Assembly: GCA_903837525.1 (NCBI GenBank) | Contig: CAILUU010000005.1 | Location: 27,648-91,647, forward strand | Length of the DNA stretch: 64,000 nt | Reading direction: 5' to 3' | DNA from: an uncultured Bacteroidota bacterium | GTDB taxonomy: Bacteria > Bacteroidota > Bacteroidia > Chitinophagales > Chitinophagaceae | Part shown: positions 35,291 through 44,176 of the stretch, piece by piece | Numbering within the stretch: position 1 is the first letter of the stretch | Layout: each line of letters begins with the position of its first letter | Position numbers and translations under genes: made by a program | Notes under the pieces: generated by a model | The model's database searches: none | Seen by the model: the letters and a program-made list of their open reading frames with translations, nothing else | What the model was told of the DNA's origin: nothing

Positions 35291-37147
35291 ATGAACCAGC
35301 TTTTACCATTATTTATTGTGTTGCCTTTTATTGCATTTATATTCAATTTATTTTTTGCCAATAAAAAAGAAAAAGTAATTGCTGCTATTGCAGAAATTGG
35401 CACAAGCTTATACATTTTGTCTGCTATTAGCTTTGCAATTATGTGGTTTATTAATGGTTACACACCCATCAATCAAAAATTAATTACCTTATACAAAACC
35501 GATGGTTTTGAGTTTGTACTTAATTTTTATTACGATCATATCACAGCTGTATATAGTGTTGTAGGAGCTTTTTTGTTTTTCTTTGTAGCAAGGTTTAGCC
35601 GTTATTACATGCATAGAGATGAAGGGTTTAAACGTTTTTTTAATACCTTTTTATTTTTTCTATTAGGCTTTAATTTAATTATTTTTTCAGGCAATTTCGA
35701 AACCTTATTTATTGGATGGGAAGTTATTGGTTTATCTTCTTTTTTATTAATTGCCTTTTATCGCAACAGATATTTACCTGTAAAAAATGCGTATAAGGTT
35801 TTATCTATTTACAGATTAAGTGATATAGCTTTAATACTTGCTATGTGGATGTTGCATCATCTTACCCATCAAAATATTTCGTTTACACAATTGACAAAGG
35901 CCAGTGCAACTGCGGTAGAACATCAACATACAGGCATGGCATTGTTTATTGCATTAATGTTTGTGTTAGCAGCGGTAGCAAAGTCGGCACAGTTTCCTTT
36001 TACCACTTGGTTGCCAAGGGCAATGGAAGGACCAACAAGTAGCAGTGCAATTTTTTATGGTTCGTTAAGTGTTCATATTGGGGTGTTTGTATTGTTACGT
36101 ACATACCCTTTTTGGCAAGATATTTTGTTAGTAAAGATTATTATTATTTGCGTTGGAGCAATTACCGCCATTGTTTCATCTTTAATTGCAAGAGTACAGC
36201 CAACTGTAAAAACCCAAATTGCCTATGCAAGTGCTGCACAAATTGGTATTATTTTTATTGAAGTAGCAGTCGGTTTGCATTGGTTAGCATTAATTCATTT
36301 TGCTGGTAATGCTTTTTTAAGAACATACCAATTATTGGTATCTCCTTCAGTATTAAATTATTTAGTGCATCATCAATATTTTCATCACACAGCCAACACT
36401 TCAACAGCCGATAACAAATTAAAAAACTCTATTTATACACTCAGTATTAAAGAGTGGAATATGGATAGCATTTTGCATAATTATCTTTGGATGCCGTTTA
36501 AATGGATTGGAAGGCAGGTAGGTTTTTTTGAAAATATTATTGGCAGAGTAATTATTATTGTATTAGGGCTTTTAGCAATTGCTGCTACATTTTTATATCC
36601 AATTATTTTTGAATCTATAAATATTTATTTGCCAATAGCTTTTATGTTAGCAGCTTTGCTTATAATTTTATGTTCATTTTCGTCTCGTAAATCCTCAAGA
36701 GTTGCATGGGGAAATTTATGGATAGCTCATGTATTTATTATTTGTGCTATTGTAAAAAATACAGGCGTATTAAATTGGCAACAAGTAGCTATGTATGCAA
36801 GTGGCGTTACGGTGGCAAGTATAGTAGGCTCAATTTGTTTGTATAAAATTAAAAAAATAGATAGCGATATTAGCCTCAATAATTATCATGGCTATGTGTA
36901 CGAACAAAAGAATACAGCATTTATATTTTTATTATCTGCTTTGGGTTTGTTAGGCTTCCCTATTACAGCTGCTTTTATTGGCATAGATGTTTTTTTTACA
37001 CATATAGGTGCTAATCAATATGCACTAATTGCGTTATTGGCCTTATCCTTTTTGTTCATTGAGTTAGCAGCTATACGAATTTACTTACGCATATTTTTAG
37101 GATTACACAAAAAATTAGATCATCCTGTAGCGTTTAGAAGTAGTTAA
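35291..37147 (+). CDS. dabB: DabB, proton-conducting NuoL/MrpA-like membrane subunit
   Basis: A 618-residue inner-membrane protein with about 14-16 hydrophobic segments. The antiporter-type core of the NuoL/MrpA/NdhF family is recognisable: LFIGWEVIGLSSFLLIAFYRNR with the conserved Glu (about 146-167), VLAAVAKSAQFPFTTWLPRAMEGPTSSSAIFYG with the conserved Lys (about 227-258), and the downstream IAYASAAQIGI segment. In the Dab complex this subunit is thought to couple cation flow to CO2 hydration by DabA. It follows dabA by 54 bases, and no nuo genes are nearby, which argues against a complex I subunit. Confidence 0.93.
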   Translation: MNQLLPLFIVLPFIAFIFNLFFANKKEKVIAAIAEIGTSLYILSAISFAIMWFINGYTPINQKLITLYKTDGFEFVLNFYYDHITAVYSVVGAFLFFFVARFSRYYMHRDEGFKRFFNTFLFFLLGFNLIIFSGNFETLFIGWEVIGLSSFLLIAFYRNRYLPVKNAYKVLSIYRLSDIALILAMWMLHHLTHQNISFTQLTKASATAVEHQHTGMALFIALMFVLAAVAKSAQFPFTTWLPRAMEGPTSSSAIFYGSLSVHIGVFVLLRTYPFWQDILLVKIIIICVGAITAIVSSLIARVQPTVKTQIAYASAAQIGIIFIEVAVGLHWLALIHFAGNAFLRTYQLLVSPSVLNYLVHHQYFHHTANTSTADNKLKNSIYTLSIKEWNMDSILHNYLWMPFKWIGRQVGFFENIIGRVIIIVLGLLAIAATFLYPIIFESINIYLPIAFMLAALLIILCSFSSRKSSRVAWGNLWIAHVFIICAIVKNTGVLNWQQVAMYASGVTVASIVGSICLYKIKKIDSDISLNNYHGYVYEQKNTAFIFLLSALGLLGFPITAAFIGIDVFFTHIGANQYALIALLALSFLFIELAAIRIYLRIFLGLHKKLDHPVAFRSS

Positions 37148-37164
37148 CTAATTTACTGTCTTAC

Positions 37165-37896
37165 ATGAAAATATCTATCACCTTTTTTATTGTTTTTCTT
37201 TCGTTGCAATCTACTGCACAAAACGATAGACTAAATGATTATAATAATTTAGTTTGGCTGCAAAGTTTTAATACTATTGCAGGAAATAAAAAGTGGAGTA
37301 TACATGCCGAGTACCAATGGCGGAGAGATAATGGCTTAAAAAATTGGCAACAAAGTTTACTACGAGTTGGTGCAAATTATAAAATAAGTGATAACGTAAT
37401 TGTACATACTGGTTATGCTTGGGTTGAAACATTTTCGTATGGCAAATATCCTATTGCTAACAATGGTACTTTTCCAGAGCATAGAATTTATGAGCAATTA
37501 ACCTTACGCCAACCGCTAAATAAATTTTTACTTACCCATCGATTTAGAGTGGAGCAACGCTGGCTTGGCAAAGTAAAAGCTGGTACAGATAGAGAAATAG
37601 AAGAATGGTTATTTCTTCATCGCTTTCGGTATCAATTTAGAACACAATATTCGTTAAACAAAAAAATGTATGCCGCTGTGGCAGATGAAATTTTTATTGG
37701 TGCTGGTAAAAATGTAGGGGTAAATATTTTTGACCAAAATAGATTGTTTTTATTAGTTGGGTATAAACTAAATAAAAATGTAAATATAGAAAGCGGTTAC
37801 TTTAATCAAACTTTACAACAAGGAAAGCGTATAAATAACCAAACCATAATGCAACGAAATAATGGACTGCTAGTAAGTTGCATTACAAATTTTTAA
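37165..37896 (+). CDS. DUF2490 outer-membrane beta-barrel protein
   Basis: A 243-residue protein with a cleavable signal (LQSTAQ at about residue 19). The mature part alternates strands with aromatic girdles, for example KKWSIHAEYQWRRDNGLKNWQQSLLRVGANYKIS, LTHRFRVEQRWLG and LFLLVGYKLNKNVNIESGYFNQ, which fits the DUF2490 family of small outer-membrane barrels. The final residue is Phe, typical of barrels inserted by the BAM machinery. It starts 17 bases after dabB and so belongs to the inorganic-carbon operon; whether it forms a bicarbonate pore is an inference. Confidence 0.85.
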   Translation: MKISITFFIVFLSLQSTAQNDRLNDYNNLVWLQSFNTIAGNKKWSIHAEYQWRRDNGLKNWQQSLLRVGANYKISDNVIVHTGYAWVETFSYGKYPIANNGTFPEHRIYEQLTLRQPLNKFLLTHRFRVEQRWLGKVKAGTDREIEEWLFLHRFRYQFRTQYSLNKKMYAAVADEIFIGAGKNVGVNIFDQNRLFLLVGYKLNKNVNIESGYFNQTLQQGKRINNQTIMQRNNGLLVSCITNF

Positions 37897-38043
37897 TTAT
37901 TTTTTTTCTCACTAAAATATTCGTTTAATTTAATTGGGTTGCTTTTTTATTGTAATAAAATTGTAAAGTAGTTAACAATTAAGTAGTTATTTTGTTGTAC
38001 TTTATTAATAAATAGCTTTTTATACGCTCAATCCATATTAATT

Positions 38044-38679
38044 TTGAATCGTTTTTCTACTGAAACATTTACTAACATTTGTACGTTGTTGGCTAAAAAA
38101 GATGAGGATTTAGCTGCCATAATAAAACAATACGGCTTTCCACCCATGTGGATTAGGCCGGCTACGTTTCAAACCTTAATACTCACTATTTTAGAACAGC
38201 AAATTTCCTTAGCAAGTGCTTATGCCGCTTTTAAACGATTAAAAGAAAAAGTAGGTTATGTAACGCCACAAAAAATATTAGCCTTAACCGATGAAGAATT
38301 AAGGACATGTTATTTTACAAGGCAAAAAATAGTTTATGCCCGAGGGTTAGCAAAAGCCATTAAAACAAAAAAATTAGTGTTAGGTAGGTTAACTAATTTA
38401 CCCGATGAAGCAATAAGAGCAGAATTAAAAAAACTAAAAGGCATTGGCGATTGGACGGTAGATGTGTATTTAATGCATGCCTTGCAACGCAGCGATTTAT
38501 TTCCGCTTGGCGATATTGCTTTGGTAAACAGTATGAGGGAACATAAAAAATTAGGTAAAGATTTTCCTAAAGAAAAAATGCTACAACTTGCCGAGCCTTG
38601 GAAGCCCTACCGAACGGTAGCTACCATGATTTTGTGGCATGCTTATATTAAGAAGAGGGGGATGAAGATATTAGGTTGA
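38044..38679 (+). CDS. DNA-3-methyladenine glycosylase (AlkA/HhH-GPD family)
   Basis: A base-excision repair glycosylase of 211 residues. The helix-hairpin-helix with GPD pattern is seen: LKKLKGIGDWTVDVYLMHALQ (about 130-150), followed by the catalytic Asp157 in FPLGDIALVNSM. The N-terminal part TFQTLILTILEQQISLASAYAAFKRLKEKVG is the usual first helical layer. It lacks the N-terminal beta domain of E. coli AlkA, as the short form does. The start is uncertain: the TTG at 38044 gives the expected N-terminus but overlaps a TAATTTTG box (38039-38046). It converges on the NhaD locus with a 4-base gap. Confidence 0.9.
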   Translation: MNRFSTETFTNICTLLAKKDEDLAAIIKQYGFPPMWIRPATFQTLILTILEQQISLASAYAAFKRLKEKVGYVTPQKILALTDEELRTCYFTRQKIVYARGLAKAIKTKKLVLGRLTNLPDEAIRAELKKLKGIGDWTVDVYLMHALQRSDLFPLGDIALVNSMREHKKLGKDFPKEKMLQLAEPWKPYRTVATMILWHAYIKKRGMKILG

Positions 38680-38683
38680 TCCT

Positions 38684-39950
38684 TTATAAATTCATTAATA
38701 AGTAAACGCCAGCACCCCCAAAAAAGCCAATTAAAGCCAACCAGCTTATCTTTTTTAAATACCAAACAAACGTAATTTTTTCCATACCCATAGCGGCTAC
38801 ACCTGCGGCCGAACCTATAATTAATGCACTGCCCCCAGTACCTGTTGTATAAGCTAAAAACTCCCAAAAGAAATGATCGGTTGGGTATTGTGTTAAGCTG
38901 TACATACCTTGTGCAGCGGCTACTAAGGGTACATTATCTACCACTGCACTTAGTAAACCAATTCCTGTTACAATAGCTGTTTCGTTTTTTACCGTGGCAG
39001 TAAGCCATTGGGCTAGTTGCGTAAGTTGCCCCGTTGCTTGCAAAGCAGCAATACTAATTAATATACCTAAAAAAAAATAAAATACTTGGTGTATCAATAC
39101 GTTGTAATGCTCTTGCCACTGTTAGGCTATCTTTTTCATCATCATCTTTCTGTTTGTGCAAAATTTCGGTAGCAATCCACAATACACCTAAGCCAAATAA
39201 TATGGCCATAAATGGAGGTAAATGTGTTACTGTTTTAAAAATAGGCACAAATAATAAAATACCAATACCTAGGCAAAAAACTAGTGTTCGCTCAAACTTA
39301 GGCCGAAGAGTATGATTTGTGTTTTTAGATGATGGCTGGATAACTCCTTTTAACCTAAAAGAAACAATAATTAGGGGCAAAAGCAAACAAACAACACTTG
39401 GTAAAAAAAGCATTTTAATTATTTGACCTGCAGTAATTTGATTACCAATCCAAAGCATGGTGGTTGTAACATCTCCCAACGGGCTCCAAGCACCGCCTGC
39501 ATTGGCAGCAATAACTGTAATACCTACAAAAAATAATCGTTGCTCCTTATTATCTATTAATTTGCGTAGCAGCGATACTATTACAATTGTTGTAGTAAGG
39601 TTATCTAGTACTGCACTTAAAAAAAAGGTTAGTCCGCCAATAATCCAAAGTAGTTTAACCGCACTTTTGGTTTTTATACGTTCCGTAATTACTTCAAAGC
39701 CATCATGGGCATCTATTAGCTCTACCACCGTCATTGCGCCTAATAAAAAAAACAAAATACCAGCTAATTCGCCTAAGTGTTCCATTAATTGATGGCTTAC
39801 TACTTGCTTATTAGGTGTAAATAAAATATAAACTGTCCAGCAAAGTACACCAGTTACCAATGCGGTTGCAGCTTTATTAATATTTATGTTGTGTTCAAAA
39901 GCAATAGCAAAATAACCTAGTATAAATATGACGATAATAGCAATAGACAT
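38684..39950 (-). pseudogene. nhaD: NhaD-type Na+/H+ antiporter split by a frameshift
   Basis: Two leftward frames encode consecutive parts of one membrane antiporter. The first (39950 to 39054, 298 residues) begins with SIAIIVIFILGYFAIAFEHN and contains LSAVLDNLTTTIVIVSLLRK and ANAGGAWSPLGDVTTTMLW, the hallmarks of NhaD. It reads through ALQRIDTPSILFFF and stops soon after. The second (39097 to 38684) continues as FLGILISIAALQATGQL and SAVVDNVPLVAAAQGM. The frames meet at a run of nine T (minus strand; A9 at 39069-39077). With eight T the reading is ILFFLGILIS and a complete 421-residue protein results. This may be a real mutation, reversible slippage, or a sequencing error. Confidence 0.88.
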
Positions 39951-39962
39951 GATTATTTTTTA

Positions 39963-39999
39963 ACCACAGATAGCATAGATTTTATCACAGATAACACAA
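39963..39999. repeat. Dispersed CCACAGAT...ACAGATAACAC repeat fragment
   Basis: The segment AACCACAGATAGCATAGATT followed by TTATCACAGATAACAC lies directly upstream of the antiporter locus. Its theme (CACAGAT every 15-20 bases) recurs reversed at 42643-42663 (AGTCTGTGTAAATCTGTTT). From general knowledge such phrases are widespread in Bacteroidota intergenic DNA. Confidence 0.4.
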
Positions 40000-40052
40000 A
40001 ACAATTCTTTGCAGCTGTTAATTTATTTAAAGTATTTTAAGTAATGTAAAAA

Positions 40053-40808
40053 TTATATATTTAACCCACCACAAGCACTAATAGTTTGCCCAGTAACATA
40101 ACTACTTAAATCGCTAGCCAAAAACAACGTAACATTTGCAATATCCTCTGCACTAGCAAACCTACCTAACGGAATACCAGCTTTGTATTTATCTGCCCCT
40201 TCTCCATCTTTTAAATAACTCGTCATATCGGTTTCTACAAAACCTGGTGCAATAGCATTGCAACGAATATTACGGCTACCCAACTCCTTTGCCACACTTT
40301 TTGTAAACCCAATAACACCGGCTTTACTAGCCGCATAACTACTTTGCCCAGCATTACCAATTTCGCCAATAATACTACTCATATTTATAATGCTGCCAGT
40401 ACGGGCTTTCATCATTGGTTTTATAACTTGCTTAGTCATATAAAACACACTATTTAAATTTACATTTATTACCTCGTTCCATTGCTCTGGCGTCATACGC
40501 AATAGCAAATTATCTTTACTAATACCAGCGTTGTTTACACAAATATCAACGTTGCCAAATTCTTTAAGCACATCGTTTACAAAACTTTCGCATGCTGCAA
40601 AATTGGCTGCATTGCTTTGGTACGCTTTTGCTTTTACCCCTAATGCAATTAATTTTTGCTCCAAGGCTTCGGCTTTTTCTTTACTACTATCGCTAATGTA
40701 TGTAAATGCTACGTTACAACCATGTGCTGCAAATTTTAGAGCAACGGCCTCGCCAATACCACGGGCTGCACCAGTAACTATGGCTGTTTTTCCTTGTAAT
40801 AAGTTCAT
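40053..40808 (-). CDS. fabG: 3-oxoacyl-[ACP] reductase FabG
   Basis: A 251-residue short-chain dehydrogenase. It has the NADPH loop TGAARGIGEA (residues 12-21), NNAGI (about 91-95), the catalytic Ser in INMSSIIGEIGN, Tyr and Lys in SSYAASKAG (about 159-167), and the FabG-type tail FVETDMTSYL and GQTISACGGLNI. It reduces 3-oxoacyl-ACP in fatty acid elongation, though a dedicated hydroxyacyl reductase role outside the fab cluster is possible. A TACTTTTG box on the same strand lies at 40835-40842. It stands alone between the antiporter locus and a long gene-poor stretch. Confidence 0.93.
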   Translation of the reverse strand: MNLLQGKTAIVTGAARGIGEAVALKFAAHGCNVAFTYISDSSKEKAEALEQKLIALGVKAKAYQSNAANFAACESFVNDVLKEFGNVDICVNNAGISKDNLLLRMTPEQWNEVINVNLNSVFYMTKQVIKPMMKARTGSIINMSSIIGEIGNAGQSSYAASKAGVIGFTKSVAKELGSRNIRCNAIAPGFVETDMTSYLKDGEGADKYKAGIPLGRFASAEDIANVTLFLASDLSSYVTGQTISACGGLNI

Positions 40809-40834
40809 GTGTATGTTTTTAATTTTGGTAACAG

Positions 40835-40842
40835 CAAAAGTA
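40835..40842 (-). promoter_or_regulatory. Bacteroidota -7 box upstream of fabG
   Basis: TACTTTTG on the minus strand, 26 bases before the fabG start. No clear -33 element. Confidence 0.4.
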
Positions 40843-41288
40843 CAACTATCCTTATTCTTGCACCTTATTAATATAAAAATACAAACGGCCTTTTATATGT
40901 TGATGTATAAATTAGCGTTGTTTGTATTTTGCTAATTTACTTAACTTTAAGTAACAAATTACCAAAATATAAAACTTGAATTATTTTTTACAAGCATAAC
41001 AAGTTTTGGTTTTTTAGTAAACACATACCGGTACAACCACCACAATAGACCCTGCAAAAAAAGACAGAATAACCACAATTACTGCCGGTTGGGATATGAC
41101 ATAAAAAAGTAGGCGCCACTACCACAAATAGACCGTACCCAAAGATGATAAGCAGGGTTATAAGCAGGCATCTTTGCAGAGGCGATGAAAAAATACCGCT
41201 TCAAAGTATCTGGATAATTTTTGAACTTTAATATATTATTAAATTTTTAAAAGAATCAAGTTCTACGTTCTAAGTAAAGCAATTGAAT

Positions 41289-41296
41289 TATATTTG
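41289..41296 (+). promoter_or_regulatory. Bacteroidota -7 box upstream of the DUF4878 lipoprotein
   Basis: TATATTTG, 27 bases before the ATG at 41324. It makes the ATG at 41294, which overlaps the box, unlikely as a start. Confidence 0.4.
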
Positions 41297-41323
41297 GAAA
41301 ATTATAAAACTAAAAAAATCAAA

Positions 41324-41842
41324 ATGAAAAAAAGTATTCAATTATTTGCTTTGCTAGTAGTCTCTTCTGTTGTGTTATTTTCTTGTTCTAACAGCCAAAA
41401 ACCAGAGGATGTAGCAAAACAATTTACAAAAGCTTTGATTGAACAAAAATGGGAAGAGGCAAAGAAATTATCCGACGATGATACAAAAAGCCTAATACAA
41501 TTAATGCAATCATTTAGCGGAATGGGGGGAGCTGCAATATCTAAAGATTCAGCAGCTAAATTAAATGCACAGGTAGAATTTGTAAAATCTGAAGTAAAAG
41601 ATTCTACTGCTACCGTTTACTTTAAAGATAAAGCATCCTCATCAGAACAACCACTTACATTGAAAAAAATTAATGGCAAATGGTTAGTTTCTATGAAAAA
41701 AGAATCTATGAATAAAGAATCTATGAAAAAAGAAGGAAAGGAGGGTGAAAATCCAGCCAATGCTTCAGGCGATAGCACAGGACTGCTACTTAATGGTGAT
41801 AGTACGCTACTTCAAAGTACAGACACCAGCGACCAGCAATAA
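41324..41842 (+). CDS. DUF4878-type lipoprotein with short internal repeats
   Basis: A 172-residue lipoprotein: KKSIQLFALLVVSSVVLFSCSNS has a lipobox with Cys21. The segment KPEDVAKQFTKALIEQKWEEAKKLSDDDTKSLIQLMQ and later QPLTLKKINGKWLVSMKKE form the cystatin/NTF2-like fold of the DUF4878 group, usually of unknown function. After it comes a low-complexity tail in which MKKES, MNKES and MKKEG follow one another, encoded by three near-identical 15-base units at 41693-41737. The start at 41324 gives a proper signal peptide. The YiiX-like amidase gene follows after 42 bases in the same direction. Confidence 0.8.
   Translation: MKKSIQLFALLVVSSVVLFSCSNSQKPEDVAKQFTKALIEQKWEEAKKLSDDDTKSLIQLMQSFSGMGGAAISKDSAAKLNAQVEFVKSEVKDSTATVYFKDKASSSEQPLTLKKINGKWLVSMKKESMNKESMKKEGKEGENPANASGDSTGLLLNGDSTLLQSTDTSDQQ
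41693..41737 (+). repeat. Three tandem 15-base units inside the DUF4878 lipoprotein gene
   Basis: ATGAAAAAAGAATCT, ATGAATAAAGAATCT and ATGAAAAAAGAAGGA follow head to tail. As the unit is five codons, changes in copy number would lengthen or shorten the tail without shifting the frame. Confidence 0.8.
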
Positions 41843-41884
41843 AGCTCATTAATATTTATTAAATAATTTTACTCCAATAATAAA

Positions 41885-42556
41885 ATGAAACTTAAAATAT
41901 TTTATTTTATTATTGGAGTATTTTTTTTTATACTAATTGGTATAAAAATATTTTTCTATCTTGATGCCTTAGAAGAAAAAAGAGAAGTAAAAAACAAATT
42001 CAATTACCGTAGGATTTCACCCACTGAAATTGCTAAAATACAAGAAGGAGACTTTATTCTAAGAAGGGGATTTGGCTTTTTTAGTGATGTAATAGCAACT
42101 CGACTCAACCAAGCTCCTTTTGATTTAACCCATGCAGGAATAATAGTTATCGACCATGGGAAATGGGCGGTAGTCCATTCACTTTCATCAGATGTTTCCA
42201 AAATAGATGGAATACAGATTCAATATTTAGATGAATTTTTGAAATATTCCCAACCAAACAAAATAGTAATCACTCGCTTTAAATCACCCTCCACTAATAC
42301 CAATTCTCAAATAGCTAGTTTGGCTAAATACCATCTTAATAAAAAAATCCCCTTTGATCATTTCGGTGATTTCGAGGATTCCACCTCCATGTATTGTACA
42401 GAACTAATCTTACACATACTAAACAAGGACTTAAAAATATTGAAAATAGATAAAACAAAACAAGAAAAACAGGACTTTCTTTTCACCATGAAAAAAATGT
42501 ATGATACCAATTATTTTAAACTAGTGGTGAATACGTACCATTCAAATAAAGAATAG
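41885..42556 (+). CDS. YiiX/YebB-like NlpC/P60-type cysteine amidase
   Basis: A 223-residue protein with one N-terminal membrane anchor (about 4-24) and a permuted papain-like domain. The family elements are EGDFILRRGFGFFSDVIATRL, the histidine in FDLTHAGIIVIDHGKWAVVHS (about 80-86) and the later cysteine in STSMYCTELILHIL (about 161-170). Members of this family act on peptide, lipid or peptidoglycan amide bonds, mostly uncharacterised. It probably faces the periplasm. Its position 42 bases after a lipoprotein gene suggests a shared transcript. Confidence 0.82.
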   Translation: MKLKIFYFIIGVFFFILIGIKIFFYLDALEEKREVKNKFNYRRISPTEIAKIQEGDFILRRGFGFFSDVIATRLNQAPFDLTHAGIIVIDHGKWAVVHSLSSDVSKIDGIQIQYLDEFLKYSQPNKIVITRFKSPSTNTNSQIASLAKYHLNKKIPFDHFGDFEDSTSMYCTELILHILNKDLKILKIDKTKQEKQDFLFTMKKMYDTNYFKLVVNTYHSNKE

Positions 42557-42642
42557 TAATTATAGCAATAAATCATTTTTTATTTCTTAGGAAAAAGAAG
42601 AACAGTCTATTTAGTAAGGATATTTTATTTTTTAATAAAGAA

Positions 42643-42663
42643 TTAGTCTGTGTAAATCTGTTT
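42643..42663. repeat. Dispersed CACAGATTTACACAGA-type repeat fragment
   Basis: AGTCTGTGTAAATCTGTTTT is the reverse-strand form of the ACAGATTTACACAGACT theme, related to 39963-39999. It lies just past the 3' end of the GH3 gene. Confidence 0.35.
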
Positions 42664-42670
42664 TTTTATT

Positions 42671-44176
42671 CTAACGCATGGCTAAAATTTCCTCCACCAC
42701 ATTTCGTTCGTTACTTAACCTTGGTACTTTATGTTGGCCTCCTAGCTTGCCTTTGCTTCGTAACCATTCTTTAAATATTCCTTTTTTTGCGGCGTGTACT
42801 ATGGGCATACGTAAGGCAATATCTTTATAACGCTTGGCCTCATAATCGCTATTAATAGTTTTAAGGGCCGCATCTAACTCGGTTGTAAATAGTTGTAAAT
42901 TTTGTGGTGGTACATCAAACTCTATTAACCACTCATGTGTACCATTGCTACTTTCGCTAAAATAAACGGGAGCTGCGGTATAGTCGTTTACCACAGCATT
43001 TGTTTTTGCTGCAGCCCATGCAATTGCTTTGTCGGTATTATCTACCATTACCTCTTCGCCAAAGGCGTTCATGTAATGTTTTAAACGGCCTGTTACTTTT
43101 ATTTTGTACGGGTTAAGATGTGTAAATTTTATAGTATCGCCAATGATATAACGCCAAAGCCCACCCGTAGTACTTATAACCAGCGCATAGTTTTTATCTA
43201 GTTGTACATCTTTTAATCCTACTGTTTGCGGCTTAGGTTTACCATATTCTTCAACAGGCATAAACTCGTAAAAAATACCATGTTCGGTAAAAAGTAATAA
43301 GCCATCATCGTTAGGTGTTTGTTGCCCCGCTATAAAACCTTCGCTAGCATTATATATTTCTAAGTAGTTTATTTTTGTGCCAAGTATTTTATCAAACTGT
43401 TCTTTATAGGGTACAAAAGATACACCTCCGTTTATATATAATTCTAAATTTGGCCATACTTCGTTAATGGTTTTTTTTTCTTTTATTTCTAGTATTCGTT
43501 TCAGCAATAGCAAGGTCCAGGTGGGTACACCAGCAAGCGATGTTACATTTTCGTTTGCGGTTATTTGTGCTAGTTGCTCTATTTTATTTTCCCACTCATC
43601 TAACAAGGCTACACTAAGCTCGGGCGTACGAATCCACTGCCCCCAAAAGGGCGTATTCTGCATAAGTACTGCACTTAAATCACCAAATTGTATATCATTA
43701 TTTAGTTTACTTATTTGGTGGCTGCCGCCAACCACTAACCCTTTACCGGTAAGTAAATTGCTACTAGGAAAAAATTTGTAGTAATTACTTAAGACATCTT
43801 TACTGGCTTTAAAATGATTTTGTTGCAGGCTCTCATCGCTTATAGGAATAAATTTACTTTTTGCAGAACTTGTTCCACTACTTTTTGCAAACCAAAATAC
43901 AGGTGTATTCCATAAAACATTTTCCTCGCCTTGCATCATTCTATTAATGTAAGGCTCTACATCATTATACTCTTGTAAGGGTACTTTTTGTTTAAATTCT
44001 TTTACACTAAATAGTTTATTAAAGCCATATTTTTTCCCAAATTCGGTGTATTGGGCTGCAGTAATTAGCTCTTGTAAAACCTCTCGTTGGGTAGCAACAG
44101 GGTTGTTGCTCCAATTATCTATACGCCAAAGCCTCATTCGGGCTATTTTAGATATTATAGAGGAGAGAAGATTCAT
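42671..44176 (-). CDS. GH3 family acyl-adenylating enzyme (copy 1)
   Basis: A 501-residue protein of the GH3 superfamily, best known from plant auxin- and jasmonate-amido synthetases; bacterial members adenylate an acid and probably couple it to an amine. The nucleotide loop is AKSSGTSSAKSKFIP (about 90-104), the middle motif YNASEGFIAGQ (about 283-293) and the late TGGLWRYIIGDTIKFT (about 337-352), all expected for the fold. The substrate is unknown. A second GH3 gene is at 59641. An inverted repeat (44174-44197) spans its start codon. The gene lies 53 bases downstream of lptB in the same direction. Confidence 0.9.
   Translation of the reverse strand: MNLLSSIISKIARMRLWRIDNWSNNPVATQREVLQELITAAQYTEFGKKYGFNKLFSVKEFKQKVPLQEYNDVEPYINRMMQGEENVLWNTPVFWFAKSSGTSSAKSKFIPISDESLQQNHFKASKDVLSNYYKFFPSSNLLTGKGLVVGGSHQISKLNNDIQFGDLSAVLMQNTPFWGQWIRTPELSVALLDEWENKIEQLAQITANENVTSLAGVPTWTLLLLKRILEIKEKKTINEVWPNLELYINGGVSFVPYKEQFDKILGTKINYLEIYNASEGFIAGQQTPNDDGLLLFTEHGIFYEFMPVEEYGKPKPQTVGLKDVQLDKNYALVISTTGGLWRYIIGDTIKFTHLNPYKIKVTGRLKHYMNAFGEEVMVDNTDKAIAWAAAKTNAVVNDYTAAPVYFSESSNGTHEWLIEFDVPPQNLQLFTTELDAALKTINSDYEAKRYKDIALRMPIVHAAKKGIFKEWLRSKGKLGGQHKVPRLSNERNVVEEILAMR

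Larger units (their letters stand above)
40809..41323. other. Long intergenic region with a GC-richer block
   Basis: This 515-base gap holds the fabG promoter box (minus, 40835-40842) at its left and a TATATTTG box for the lipoprotein gene (41289-41296) at its right. Between about 41025 and 41210 the composition rises to roughly 40 percent G+C, clearly above the flanks, with short coding-like frames on both strands but no intact ORF. I see no RNA gene. It may be a relic of a gene or a repeat. Confidence 0.5.

Noticed and set aside
35291-37147. Complex I subunit NuoL
   Set aside because: No other nuo gene is near and the gene directly follows dabA, so DabB is the better call.
40531-40935. Rightward 134-codon ORF opposite fabG
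   Set aside because: Most of it is antisense to conserved FabG motifs; the extra part lies in AT-rich spacer.
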